NCBI RefSeq assembly: GCF_049673105.1 | Contig: NZ_JBATXG010000023.1 | Coordinates: 1-54,269 of the forward strand | Source of the DNA: Castellaniella sp049673105 | Lineage (GTDB): Bacteria; Pseudomonadota; Gammaproteobacteria; Burkholderiales; Burkholderiaceae_B | DNA length: 54,269 nt | Reading direction: 5' to 3' | Shown here: positions 41,696 through 51,326 of the stretch, in pieces | How the letters are laid out: every line of letters starts with the position of its first letter | How positions within the stretch are numbered: the stretch's first letter is position 1 | Program-made: the position numbers and the translations under genes | The notes under the pieces: model-generated | The model's database searches: none | The model's input: the letters and a program-made list of their open reading frames with translations, nothing else | What the model was told of the DNA's origin: nothing

Positions 41696-43996
41696 ATGAC
41701 ATTTTCCTCTCCCCAACTGCAGCGATTTTTCTACAGTCATCACTTCTTCGGCGGCCTGCGCCAGGCGACCGGCGTGCTGCTGCCCGCTCTGGTGCTGTCG
41801 AATGTTTTCGGCTGGATTGCCGGCGGCTTCGTCGCCGCCGTGGGCGCAGCCTGCGTCGCCATTCTGGACCAGCCCGGCGGCCCCCGGCGCTACGGTCTGA
41901 ACGGCATGTTCGCCGCGCTGTGCCTGGGGTCGGCAACGACCGCCATCACCGGGCTGGCCGCCAACAACGTACTGATCATCTGGCTGGTCGTGCCCGCCCT
42001 GTGCTTCGTCTTTTCCATGCTGACGGTCTATGGCAAACAGGGCGGGCTGCTGGGATTCGCCTGCCTGCTGATCATGACGCTGACCCTGCGCACACCGTTG
42101 ACGCAGGCCGACGTGCTGCAGCACACCCTGACGTCGTTCCTGGGCGGGGCGTTCTATTTGATCTACAGCGCCCTGGCGCACCGCATTCTGTGGCACCGGG
42201 AAGAACAGCAGGCTCTGTCAGCCGCCCTGTTCGCCACGGCTGACTACATCGCCACGCGCGCCCGCTTCTACGACATCCACGAAGACCTGAGCGCAAACTA
42301 TCGCCAGCTGATCAAGCACCAGGCGGCCATGACCGAAGCCCACCAGGCGGCGCGCGACATGGTCCTGCGCGAACTGCCGCGCGGCACGACTTCGCGGGCG
42401 GACCGCTTGCGCCAGGGGCTGCTGAATCTGTTCGTGGATATGGTCGGACTGCTCGACAGCATGGTGGCCACCCACACCGACTACGCCACGTTGCGCCAGG
42501 AGCTGCCCGATAGCGACGCGCTGTTGTTCGTGCGCGACGCCATGTTCAAGCTGTCCGCCAATGTCTCCAGCCTGGCCCTGAACGTGGCCCGCAACCGCCA
42601 TGCCAGGGTGCGCAACAGCGTCAAGGCCGAACTGCGCGCACTGGAATTCGAGCTGCATCAGCTGCGCGAACAAGGTCTGCCGCAGAACAACCCCGAACTG
42701 TACGCCCTGCTGGTGCAGGTGCTGCGGCGCGTGCGCAATATCACGTGGCAGGTCGACCGCATGGCGGATCATTCGGTCAATCCGCTGCCGCAGCAGTCTG
42801 ACCTGTCCAAGGCCAACCGGTCCCTGAATCGTTTCCTGACCCGGCAGAAATGGCGTCTGGCGCTGCTGACCGACAATCTGCACGGTCAGTCCGCCCACTT
42901 TCGCTACGCGGTCAGGGTTGCCATCGCCGCCCTGTTGTCCATGGCGGTGGGCGCCCTGCTGGCCTATATACCGGTCGTTCGCACCCTGGACCCCGGCATG
43001 GTCGGCCACAGCTACTGGATCATCCTGACCGTGTTGATCATCATGAAGCCCGGCTTTGCCCTGACCCGCCAGCGCAACGGCTGGCGCCTGGTGGGCACGC
43101 TGATCGGCTGCGGCCTGGCGCTGCTGCTGTTCTATCTGAACCTGGACCCCACCCTGTATCTGCTGATCCTGGCCGCCTGCAGCGTGCTGGGCTACAGCCT
43201 GATCCAGGTGCACTACACCTTGTCGGCGATATTCAACACGCTGTTCGTGCTGCTGGTCTTTCATTTCCTGGTGCCGGGGTCCAACACGGTGGTGGGCGAA
43301 CGCCTGGCGGATACGCTGATCGGCTGCGTCCTGGCACTGAGCTGCAGCTATATCCTGCCTTCCTGGGAACGCAACACGCTGGATGCCTTGGCGCGCGCCC
43401 TGCGCACCAGCAACCTCGCCTTCCTGCGCAGCGGGCTGGATTTCGTGCACGCCACGCGGCTGGCTCGGCAAGCCGATCAGCCCGCCGGCGCGGAACCGCA
43501 AGAATCCGAAACCCAGTGGAAGCTGTGCCGCAAGAACGTACACATCGCCTTCAGCAATTTCACGGCGGCGTTCTACCGCATGATGGACGAACCCACCCGC
43601 CGCCAGCGCCACGTGCCGATCTACAACCGCCTGATGATCCATCACCATGCGCTGGCCTCGCAGATCGCTGCGGTGATTCCTCAGTTGGCCCTGCTGGACG
43701 GGGAACCCGAGGGCATCCACCAGGCGCTGGCCGCGACAGACGACTATCTGTCCGACCGACCGGCGACCCCGCCCAAGGTGATCGAAACGGACGGCGATCA
43801 TGCCGCATTAGCCTATCCGTTGCGGCAGATGATCCTGGCATCGCAACAGATCCAGGACAATATGCAGGCGCTGGATCAGCTTGAATCCCCCCCCATGCCC
43901 GGCCCGCCGGAACGGCAGGCCGGCACAGGGGATTCAGATGGGCGCGCCCATGATCAGATCGGGCAGCCAGGTCACCGCCTGCGGGAAGATGCATAG
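41696..43996 (+). CDS. yccS: YccS-type FUSC-family membrane protein
   Basis: The 766-residue protein has the arrangement of YccS/YhfK proteins: six N-terminal helices (about 15-165), a long cytoplasmic helical region (about 180-390), six further helices (about 400-530, with MAVGALLAYIPVVR and KPGFALTRQRNGWRLVGTLIG, a typical FUSC motif) and a cytoplasmic tail. It resembles aromatic acid exporters, but no substrate is known. ATG 41696 is chosen because the preceding in-frame stretch overlaps the ilvB promoter. Its 3' end overlaps the convergent TRAP permease gene by 63 bases. Confidence 0.88.
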   Translation: MTFSSPQLQRFFYSHHFFGGLRQATGVLLPALVLSNVFGWIAGGFVAAVGAACVAILDQPGGPRRYGLNGMFAALCLGSATTAITGLAANNVLIIWLVVPALCFVFSMLTVYGKQGGLLGFACLLIMTLTLRTPLTQADVLQHTLTSFLGGAFYLIYSALAHRILWHREEQQALSAALFATADYIATRARFYDIHEDLSANYRQLIKHQAAMTEAHQAARDMVLRELPRGTTSRADRLRQGLLNLFVDMVGLLDSMVATHTDYATLRQELPDSDALLFVRDAMFKLSANVSSLALNVARNRHARVRNSVKAELRALEFELHQLREQGLPQNNPELYALLVQVLRRVRNITWQVDRMADHSVNPLPQQSDLSKANRSLNRFLTRQKWRLALLTDNLHGQSAHFRYAVRVAIAALLSMAVGALLAYIPVVRTLDPGMVGHSYWIILTVLIIMKPGFALTRQRNGWRLVGTLIGCGLALLLFYLNLDPTLYLLILAACSVLGYSLIQVHYTLSAIFNTLFVLLVFHFLVPGSNTVVGERLADTLIGCVLALSCSYILPSWERNTLDALARALRTSNLAFLRSGLDFVHATRLARQADQPAGAEPQESETQWKLCRKNVHIAFSNFTAAFYRMMDEPTRRQRHVPIYNRLMIHHHALASQIAAVIPQLALLDGEPEGIHQALAATDDYLSDRPATPPKVIETDGDHAALAYPLRQMILASQQIQDNMQALDQLESPPMPGPPERQAGTGDSDGRAHDQIGQPGHRLREDA

Positions 43997-45250
43997 CAGC
44001 ACGATCGCCGCCATCATCACCAGCACATAGGGCAACGCCCCCATCAGGATGTCCCGCGTCGGAACATCCGGCGCGATGGCATTGAGCACGAACAGGTTCA
44101 GGCCTACGGGCGGCGTGATCAGGCCGATTTCCATATTGATGGTCAGGATGACGGCGAACCAGTAGGGGTCGAACCCCGCCTGGGTGATGATGGGCAACAG
44201 CAGCGGCGCCGACATGACGATGATGGCGACCGGCGGCAGGAACATGCCGGACACCAGCAGGAACACGTTGATCAGCCCCATCAGCAGCCAGCGATTGATT
44301 TCCAGCGACGCGATGGCCGCAGCCAGCGACTGCGTGATGAACAGGGACGACAGCGCAAAGGCGAACAGCTCCGCCGAGGCCATGATCATCATGATCATGA
44401 CGCTTTCACGCATGGCCGAACCGAACACGCCAGTGTAGGTGCGGATCTTGAACAGACGGTACACCACGACCACTACGATCAGGGTCAGCAAGGCGCCCGC
44501 GCCGGCAGCCTCGGACGGTGTGGCCACCCCGCCGTACAGCACGAACAGCATGCCCAGGATGATGAGCAGCAGCGGCAGCACCCGTGGCAGGGCTTCCAGC
44601 TTGTCACGCCAGGAATACCCCCCGGCGTTCGCGCCGAAGCGAAAGCCCTTGCGGCGCGCATCGAACAAGGCCCAGGCCATGAACATGGCCGTCAGCAGCA
44701 GACCGGGGATGACGCCCGCCAGGAACAGTCGCCCGATCGAGGTCTGGGTCGAAATGCCGTAGACGATCATCGTGACCGACGGCGGGATCAGAATGCCCAG
44801 GGTTCCCCCCGCAGCAATCGAGCCGGTCGCCACCGAGGCCGGATAGCCGCGCCCCAGCATTTCGGGAATCCCCATTTTCCCGATGGCGGCGCAGGTGGCC
44901 GGACTGGACCCGGTCATACCGGAAAAGATGGCGCACGCACCGATATTGGACAGGATCAGGCCGCCGGGAACCTTATGCAGCCAGCGGTCCAGCGCCTTGT
45001 ACAGATCGCCGCCGGCGGGGGTCCCCGCCACGATCGCGCCCATCAGCACAAACATGGGAATCGCCACATAGCCCAGATTGGCGATACCCGCGAACATGGT
45101 TTCCGCCAAGACGTAGATCACGTCCGGCCCCATGTCCAGGAACAGACTGGCGACGGCGGCCAGCCCCAGGGCGAACGCAATCGGCATGCCCGTCGCCAGC
45201 ATCAGACACAGGCCCACGATAATGCTGATTCCTGCCAGCGTCGGCGTCAT
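43934..45250 (-). CDS. TRAP transporter large permease (malonate cluster)
   Basis: The 438-residue DctM-family permease has about twelve helices and the motifs FSGMTGSSPATCAAIGKMG, GGTLGILIPPSVTMIVYG and MEIGLITPPVGLNLFVLN. ATG 45250 overlaps the small permease stop by ATGA. By context it is the MatM-like subunit of a malonate importer; sequence alone does not fix the substrate. Confidence 0.9.
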   Translation of the reverse strand: MTPTLAGISIIVGLCLMLATGMPIAFALGLAAVASLFLDMGPDVIYVLAETMFAGIANLGYVAIPMFVLMGAIVAGTPAGGDLYKALDRWLHKVPGGLILSNIGACAIFSGMTGSSPATCAAIGKMGIPEMLGRGYPASVATGSIAAGGTLGILIPPSVTMIVYGISTQTSIGRLFLAGVIPGLLLTAMFMAWALFDARRKGFRFGANAGGYSWRDKLEALPRVLPLLLIILGMLFVLYGGVATPSEAAGAGALLTLIVVVVVYRLFKIRTYTGVFGSAMRESVMIMMIMASAELFAFALSSLFITQSLAAAIASLEINRWLLMGLINVFLLVSGMFLPPVAIIVMSAPLLLPIITQAGFDPYWFAVILTINMEIGLITPPVGLNLFVLNAIAPDVPTRDILMGALPYVLVMMAAIVLLCIFPQAVTWLPDLIMGAPI

Positions 45251-45735
45251 GACGGCTCTCCCTTGAGCTTGATGATTTCTACGACATACTGCAGACAGAG
45301 CAAGCCGAACCCGAAGACGACGGGAGACAGCGGCATCCACAGCGGCACGGCGGCGACGCTGGGCGTCGTCCACCCGCCTTCCAGGGCTTCGAACAAATGC
45401 AAACCCGTCGCCACGGTCATCACGCCGCAAAACAGCAGCCCCAGCCAGGCGCCCAGCCTGTCCATCCAGCGACGCGTCCGGGGACTCACCAGCATGTGGA
45501 TGAAATCCACACCGACGTGGCCCTTGGTCATCAACACATAGGGGGCGCCCAGAAAAATCGCCGCCGTGGCCCCAAACACAACCGCTTCGGTCTGCCAGAT
45601 CGTGGCAGCCCGAAAGACGTAGCGCATCAAAATCATCTGGCACACGACCAGCATGGCAAAGATGAGCAGCAGCACGGACGCTACACCGCAAGCGCGCGAC
45701 AAGCCCTCTACCCACCGTACGAACATTCGACTCAT
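45247..45735 (-). CDS. TRAP transporter small permease (malonate cluster)
   Basis: The 162-residue DctQ-family protein has four helices and the family segment MILMRYVFRAATIWQTEAVVF. ATG 45735 (MSRMFVRW) is taken as the start; longer readings run back towards the receptor gene without homology. It lies 66 bases after the receptor gene and overlaps the large permease gene. Confidence 0.88.
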   Translation of the reverse strand: MSRMFVRWVEGLSRACGVASVLLLIFAMLVVCQMILMRYVFRAATIWQTEAVVFGATAAIFLGAPYVLMTKGHVGVDFIHMLVSPRTRRWMDRLGAWLGLLFCGVMTVATGLHLFEALEGGWTTPSVAAVPLWMPLSPVVFGFGLLCLQYVVEIIKLKGEPS

Positions 45736-45801
45736 GCGGCCTCCCGGCATCGCGTCAGAAGCGGGGCCGGCGCAGTCCATGCCGACGCCGGCCCCATCCC
45801 T

Positions 45802-46800
45802 TTACTGAACAGCCAAAGCCTTCTTCAGCAGCTCATCGCCGCCCGGTACTTTTTCAGCGAACTGCCGATAGGACGAATGCTTGGCGATACTCATCCAGGC
45901 CTTATAGTCCTCGGGCGACATCGTCACGATTTCCACGCCCGCCTTGGCATAGACATCACGCATCTTCTGTTCGCCGCTACGGGATTCCGCAACGAAATAG
46001 TCCTCTGCCTTTTTGGCAGCCGCCAGGATGGCCTCGCGCTGCTTGGGTTCCAGCTGATCGAAGACCTTCTTTGACATCAGCACGGGTTCGTACATGAACC
46101 ACAGAGCGTTTTCCCCCGGCGCCGTCAGGCACTTGGCTTGTTCATACAGGCGATACGACACGAAACTGTCGTTGGACGTGTTGGCGGCATCCAGCACACC
46201 CGTCTGCATGGCTGAATACACTTCGGACGAGGGCATGGAGGAAATCGACGCGCCCGCCGCCGCCAGCATCTGCTCGAAGGCAGGACCAGCCGCCCGGATC
46301 ACCTGCCCCTTGATCGTGTCGGGGCTGGTGATGCAGTTCTTCTTGGAGGCGAACCCGCCCGCCAGCCAGGCATCGGCAATCACCACGGCGCCCTGTTTTT
46401 CCACCAGCGCCTTGATGTCCTTCATGAAGTTGGACTGATTCAAGCGTTGCGCATGATCGTAGTTGCGCACCAGCCCCGGCATGAGCGTGGCCGAGAACTG
46501 CGGTACGCGGCCCGATGCATAGTCCAGCGGAAAGGCGGCCATGTCCAGCTGGCCGCGCGTCAGCGCGCCCCACTGCTCGGTTGCCTTGTAGAGCGAGGAA
46601 CCGGGGAACACCTGGATCTTGAGCCCCACATTGGCGGCTTCGACTTCTCGGGCGATGATCTGCACCATTTCATCGCGCGGGTCGCCTTGGCCTCCGGGGA
46701 ACTGGTGCGAGGCACGCAACGTGGTGTCGGCCAGGACGGCTCCGGAACCGCTGGCCAGGACCAGCCCCAGCGCAGCGCAAAGTATGTGTCGCTTCATCAT
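45802..46800 (-). CDS. TRAP transporter solute-binding protein (malonate cluster)
   Basis: The 332-residue DctP-family receptor has a signal peptide (cleavage after AVLA) and the motif TIKGQVIRAAGPAFEQMLAAAGAS, in which the conserved Arg normally binds the ligand carboxylate. It follows matB by 92 bases on the same strand. Neighbouring malonate genes make malonate the best substrate guess, as for the MatPQM system known from Sinorhizobium. Confidence 0.88.
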   Translation of the reverse strand: MMKRHILCAALGLVLASGSGAVLADTTLRASHQFPGGQGDPRDEMVQIIAREVEAANVGLKIQVFPGSSLYKATEQWGALTRGQLDMAAFPLDYASGRVPQFSATLMPGLVRNYDHAQRLNQSNFMKDIKALVEKQGAVVIADAWLAGGFASKKNCITSPDTIKGQVIRAAGPAFEQMLAAAGASISSMPSSEVYSAMQTGVLDAANTSNDSFVSYRLYEQAKCLTAPGENALWFMYEPVLMSKKVFDQLEPKQREAILAAAKKAEDYFVAESRSGEQKMRDVYAKAGVEIVTMSPEDYKAWMSIAKHSSYRQFAEKVPGGDELLKKALAVQ

Positions 46801-46892
46801 GTTGTCTCCTGATTATTGATTGTCGTGATCCTTCTCACCGCACCCGTCTGGATCCGGCTTGCTTCTTCCTACGCAGCCCCTTGTCCTCCTTA

Positions 46893-48434
46893 TCAGTGCA
46901 GGCTCGCGTACTGCTGCCGCAGCACGTTTTTCTGAACCTTGCCCATCGTGTTGCGCGGCAGCGCATCGATGACATGAATGTGCTTGGGCACCTTGAAATT
47001 CGCCAGCCCGATTTTCAGATCGGCCAACATGGCTTGCGTATCGACCTGGGTGCCCGCCCTGGGCACGATGACCGCCACGACGGCTTCGCCAAAATCCGGG
47101 TGCGGCACGCCGATCACGGCGGACTCCTGGACGCCCGGCATGGCGTCAATGACCATCTCGATTTCCTTGGGGTAGACGTTGTAGCCCCCCGAGATGATCA
47201 GATCCTTGCTACGACCCACGATGCTCAGATAGTCGTCGGGAATGCCCTCGCCGCCCAGCACGCCGATATCGCCCGTCCGGAACCAGCCATCGGACGTAAA
47301 TTCCTGGCGCGTCTTTTCCGGCATGCGCCAATAGCCCGCAAATACATTGGGACCGCGCACCTGGACATGCCCCGGATCGCCTGCGCCCAGAGGCTGATCG
47401 TCATCGTCGACCACTCGCACGGCGATCCCCGGCAAGGCCGGCCCGACCGTCCCCGGCAAACGCTCGCCACGCGCCGGATCGTAGGGGTTGGAGGTGATCA
47501 TGCCGGTCTCGCTCATGCCGTAACGCTCCAGGATGGGCATGCCGCTGCGCACCTGGAATTCCCAAAACGTATCGACCAGCAAGGGCGCGGACCCCGAAAT
47601 GAACAGACGCATGTGGCGGCAGACATCGCGGTTGAAGCGGGCATCCGCCAGCAAGCGCACGTAATACGTCGGCACCCCCATCATCAAGGTGCAGCGCGGC
47701 AGATAGTGCAAGGCCTGATCGACATCCAGCCTGGGCAACCAGATCATGCGGGCCCCCGCCAGCAGCGCGCCGTGAGACGCGACAAACAGGCCATGCACGT
47801 GAAAGATCGGCAGCATGTGCAACAGCACATCGTCGGACCGCCAGCCCCAGTACGCTTTCAGCGTCAGGGCGTTGGACGCCAGATTGGCATGGGTGAGCAT
47901 GGCTCCCTTGCTGCGTCCCGTGGTGCCTGACGTATACAAGATCGCCGCCAGATCATCGGGCGCGCTGCGCGTCGTCTCGAATTCGGCAGCCTGGCCGACG
48001 GCGGCCTGCGTCAGGCTGCCCTGCCCATCGGCGTTCAAGGTAAAGACATGGGCGGCCCCTTTGCTGCGCGCCAGGGGTTCACACCAGTCACGGGCGCTGT
48101 CCGAACAGATGACGACCGCCGGTTCGGCGTCTTCCAGGAAATAGCCGACTTCGGCCTCGTGGTAGGCGGTATTGAGCGGCAGATAGACCAGGCCGGCGCG
48201 CAAGGTCGCCAGATACAGCATCAGGGCCTCCGGCGACTTGTCCACCTGGACCGCCACCCGGGAACCGGCGGGCGCCCCCAGCGAGCGCAGCAGGTTGGCC
48301 ATCTGGCCGCTCAAGGCGTCGATATCCTGCCAACTGTAGGTGCGCTCCGGCGTCTCAAGCGCCACCGCCTGACGGTCCGCCGGAAAGCCCGACTGCAGGA
48401 TCACATAGAGGTTGGCATTGGATTCCAAGTTCAT
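46893..48434 (-). CDS. matB: Malonyl-CoA synthetase
   Basis: MatB activates malonate with ATP and CoA. The 513-residue acyl-adenylate-forming protein has the P-loop YTSGTTGRSKGAML (about 164-178), MLPIFHVHGLF, YGMSETGM, the hinge GWFRTGDIG and the C-terminal catalytic lysine region LPRNTMGKVQK. The overall pattern fits MatB better than a long-chain ligase, and the adjacent malonyl-CoA decarboxylase supports it. It overlaps the crotonase gene by ATGA. Confidence 0.9.
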   Translation of the reverse strand: MNLESNANLYVILQSGFPADRQAVALETPERTYSWQDIDALSGQMANLLRSLGAPAGSRVAVQVDKSPEALMLYLATLRAGLVYLPLNTAYHEAEVGYFLEDAEPAVVICSDSARDWCEPLARSKGAAHVFTLNADGQGSLTQAAVGQAAEFETTRSAPDDLAAILYTSGTTGRSKGAMLTHANLASNALTLKAYWGWRSDDVLLHMLPIFHVHGLFVASHGALLAGARMIWLPRLDVDQALHYLPRCTLMMGVPTYYVRLLADARFNRDVCRHMRLFISGSAPLLVDTFWEFQVRSGMPILERYGMSETGMITSNPYDPARGERLPGTVGPALPGIAVRVVDDDDQPLGAGDPGHVQVRGPNVFAGYWRMPEKTRQEFTSDGWFRTGDIGVLGGEGIPDDYLSIVGRSKDLIISGGYNVYPKEIEMVIDAMPGVQESAVIGVPHPDFGEAVVAVIVPRAGTQVDTQAMLADLKIGLANFKVPKHIHVIDALPRNTMGKVQKNVLRQQYASLH

Positions 48435-49237
48435 TCTCCTTTGAAAACCGGGGGGCGCCCGTCCAGAAAGGCCTGCACCCCTTCTTGATGATCAGGCCCG
48501 CAGGCATAGCTGAAACACGCCTGCCATTCCGCCGGCGTCAGGGGCTGGCTGTCGGTGCTCAAGCGCGCCGCTATCCGTTTGTTCCCGCGCGCCGCCAGAG
48601 GGGCGCCCGCACACAGACGCGCCACGGTGGCGGCCTGCTCGGTCTGCAGATCGGCGACCTCGACGACACGGGTCAGCAGGCCTTTGGACAAGGCTTCCTG
48701 GGCATCGAACACCCGTCCTTCCAGCAGGATTTCCAGGGTGACGGCCCGCCCCGCCAACGCCAGCAGCCCCCGCATTTCATCGGGCGCCATCGGAAACCCC
48801 AGACGGTTGATCGGCGCGCCGAATCGCGCGTCGCGCGTCGCCACCCGCAGATCGCACACGCTGGCGATTTCCAGCCCGCCGCCGACGCAGACGCCTTCGA
48901 TGACGGCCAGCACCGGATGGATGCACTGTGAGATCGCCTGCAAGGCCGGGGCGATGATTTGCCGGTGATAGGCCTGCACCTGATCCAGATCGGCGCGCAC
49001 GCGAGGAAATTCCCGAATATCGGCGCCGGCGGCAAAGTGCCCGCCCGCCCCTCGGACGACGACGCAGCGCAGATCGGCATCCGCCGACAGCGCCGCGAAC
49101 ACCCGCGCCAATTCCCGCCACATGGACGAGGTGATGGCATTCATCCGCCCAGGATGATCCAGCCACACGGTGGCGACAGGGGCCTCGCGCTGCACCCGGA
49201 TGCCGCCCGCCCTGTGCGCATCCCCCGCTACAGCCAT
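48431..49237 (-). CDS. Enoyl-CoA hydratase/isomerase (crotonase) family protein
   Basis: The 268-residue crotonase-fold protein has the oxyanion-hole segments GGHFAAGADIREF and GVCVGGGLEIASVCD. The first catalytic glutamate (GGGLEIA) is present, but where hydratases have a second one (FGxPE) it reads FGAPINRLG. It may therefore act as a decarboxylase, hydrolase or isomerase rather than a hydratase. It lies inside the malonate operon, overlapping matA by 10 bases and matB by 4, so it probably works on a malonyl-CoA-related thioester. Confidence 0.85.
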   Translation of the reverse strand: MAVAGDAHRAGGIRVQREAPVATVWLDHPGRMNAITSSMWRELARVFAALSADADLRCVVVRGAGGHFAAGADIREFPRVRADLDQVQAYHRQIIAPALQAISQCIHPVLAVIEGVCVGGGLEIASVCDLRVATRDARFGAPINRLGFPMAPDEMRGLLALAGRAVTLEILLEGRVFDAQEALSKGLLTRVVEVADLQTEQAATVARLCAGAPLAARGNKRIAARLSTDSQPLTPAEWQACFSYACGPDHQEGVQAFLDGRPPVFKGE

Positions 49238-50475
49238 TGCACGCTCCGTGACGTTCTGGGTTTGCCTGCCGCCAGGCGGGCCCGGTTTTCATCCAGTTGA
49301 TCGGGCTCGTATAAATAGTTCACCATCAGGCCGCAAGACTGTTCGACACCCTTGGCTGAACGGTCCGCCGCCCAGTTCACACGCTCGATCCGCGCGCCGT
49401 TGCCCAAATGAAAACGCGCGACCGGGTCCAATGGGTCTGCACCACGTAACTGCTGCAGGTAATGCGCCGCCAAGCGCAGGCCCGTGCGGCGCGTGGATTC
49501 CGGCCCCGGTTCGGCAACGCCGCCGCGCAAGCGATCGACCCAGGCGGCGCCCGCCCCAGGGTCCTGGGCAGCCGCCTGCCGCTCGGCCTTGTCGCTGAGA
49601 TATTCCTGAATCTCGTCGCCACCGCGTTTGCCAAGCCAGTCGGCAAACCCCGGCATGGGCGACAAGGTCGCAAACGACTTCAGCTTGGGCAATTCCGACA
49701 GGAGTTCTTCAATCACGCGCTTGAGCAGAAAATTGCCGAAACTGATCCCGCGCAGGCCTCTTTGCGTGTTGGAAATGGAATAGAAGATCGCCCAACGGGC
49801 CTTGCCCAGATCCGCCAGGGGACGGCCTGGATCAATCAGCGCCTGCACGTCGGCGGCCATGTCTTCGGTCAGGGCCACTTCGACGAAGATCAGCGGCACG
49901 TCATTCATCCGTGGATGGAAAAACGCATAGCAGCGACGGTCGGCGGCCACGCGGCGGCGCATGTCCTCCCAGGACCGGATGGCATGCACGGCCTCGTAGC
50001 GGATCAGCTTTTCCAGCAGAGAAGCCGGCGAATCCCAATTGATGTGACGCAGTTCCAGCATGCCCACGTCAAACCAATTCGACAACTGCACCGCCAGCAC
50101 CTGTTCCAGGGCCGACAGGCCCGCCACCTGATTGCGCCAGCGCAGCATGTCCGCCCGCAATTCGACCATCAACACCAGCCGATCGCTTTCGGCATACAGA
50201 CGGCGAAACAGCCGGCTGCTGTGATCGGATTCTGCTTCCAGCCCGATGCCCGCATGCACCAAGCCGGCCAGCAGGCAGCGGCGTTCTTCTGCGTCGGCTG
50301 CCAAATAACGGTCGGCCCATTGCCGCGCCAGGCGATTCGCCGCGCTGTCCGTGAGCGCCGCCTCGTAGAGCGAGCGCACGGCCGCCGGGTCCGGCAGGTG
50401 ATCCCGATCCAGCCAGCGGCTGAGACGATCCAGCAAGCCGGCCCCGCGGGACGGCGTCTCGGTGTCTGGCATCAT
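49228..50475 (-). CDS. matA: Malonyl-CoA decarboxylase
   Basis: MatA converts malonyl-CoA to acetyl-CoA and CO2. The 415-residue protein has the family's N-terminal helical domain (about 20-140) and an acyltransferase-like C-terminal domain with AIFYSISNTQRGLRGISFGNFLLKRV, FHLGNGARIERVNWAADRS and GLMVNYLYEPDQLDENR. Length is normal for bacterial enzymes. It overlaps its regulator by ATGA and the crotonase by 10 bases. Confidence 0.94.
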   Translation of the reverse strand: MMPDTETPSRGAGLLDRLSRWLDRDHLPDPAAVRSLYEAALTDSAANRLARQWADRYLAADAEERRCLLAGLVHAGIGLEAESDHSSRLFRRLYAESDRLVLMVELRADMLRWRNQVAGLSALEQVLAVQLSNWFDVGMLELRHINWDSPASLLEKLIRYEAVHAIRSWEDMRRRVAADRRCYAFFHPRMNDVPLIFVEVALTEDMAADVQALIDPGRPLADLGKARWAIFYSISNTQRGLRGISFGNFLLKRVIEELLSELPKLKSFATLSPMPGFADWLGKRGGDEIQEYLSDKAERQAAAQDPGAGAAWVDRLRGGVAEPGPESTRRTGLRLAAHYLQQLRGADPLDPVARFHLGNGARIERVNWAADRSAKGVEQSCGLMVNYLYEPDQLDENRARLAAGKPRTSRSVQWL

Positions 50476-51188
50476 GCCGATTCTCCTGACAAAGCGGGAT
50501 CAGGCACTGCATCAGTGGTCGAGGCGACCGGATGATCCTGCCGGGTCAACGCCCGCAAGGCGTCGAGCTGACGCATGAGATGCTTGCGCGTGACGGCATC
50601 CGCGCCCTCGGGGTCCCGGGCCTTCAGCGCCGCGAAGATCGCCAGGTGTTCCGCGCAGGATTCCCGCACACGCCCCGGATAACTGAGGCTGCGATGACGC
50701 GACAGGCTGAGCACCTGGCGCAGATTGTCGATCAGGTCCGACAGCCAGGCATTATCCGCCAGGGCCTGAATGGCCTCGTGAATGCGGGCATTGGCGGCGT
50801 AATAGTCATCGATGGACCCCTGTTCGGCAAAGTGCTGCAGGTCGCGGTGCAGCGGTTCGAGCCGCTGCAGATCGGCCTGCGTCACCTTGCTGGCGGCCTC
50901 GTAGGCGCAACGCCCTTCCAGCAACGCCATCAAAGGAAAGATGTTCTCCAGATCGCGGGCAGACAGTTCATTGACGAAGCATCCCCGGCGCGGTTCCAGA
51001 CGCAGCAGACCTTCGGCCACCAGCACTTTCAGAGCTTCTCGCAAAGGGGTGCGGGAAATGCCCAGCACGGCGGTCAGATGAACCTCGTCGATCCAGGCCC
51101 CCGCCTGCAGCTCTCCTGCCTGGATCATGCCTCTGAGGCGATCCGCCACTTCCTGGTAAAGAATCTTCTGGATGATTCTCGCCGCCAT
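50472..51188 (-). CDS. matR: GntR-family regulator of malonate genes (MatR-like)
   Basis: The 238-residue protein has an N-terminal winged helix (about 8-72, with IDEVHLTAVLGISRTPLREALKVLVAEGLL) and an FCD ligand domain. It is the first gene of the malonate operon and overlaps matA by ATGA, the arrangement of matR in other malonate loci. MatR proteins repress the operon until malonate binds. An AT-rich palindrome lies just upstream. Confidence 0.85.
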   Translation of the reverse strand: MAARIIQKILYQEVADRLRGMIQAGELQAGAWIDEVHLTAVLGISRTPLREALKVLVAEGLLRLEPRRGCFVNELSARDLENIFPLMALLEGRCAYEAASKVTQADLQRLEPLHRDLQHFAEQGSIDDYYAANARIHEAIQALADNAWLSDLIDNLRQVLSLSRHRSLSYPGRVRESCAEHLAIFAALKARDPEGADAVTRKHLMRQLDALRALTRQDHPVASTTDAVPDPALSGESA

Positions 51189-51218
51189 CGGGGTCTCCCG
51201 CGTCGTCTCTGGAAATTA

Positions 51219-51233
51219 ATAATTCATAATTAT
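51219..51233. promoter_or_regulatory. candidate MatR operator
   Basis: ATAATT-CAT-AATTAT is a perfect inverted repeat about 30-45 bases before the matR start, in an AT-rich island. Its place suits autoregulation; the binding protein is inferred. Confidence 0.5.
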
Positions 51234-51326
51234 GGGCAGAGTAGACACTCCTGCAGATGCAGGCAACCTAGGTTATCCCTGACTAGGTTATCCCTGATGC
51301 CGCCGCGCGGCGGGAAGACAAAGCCG

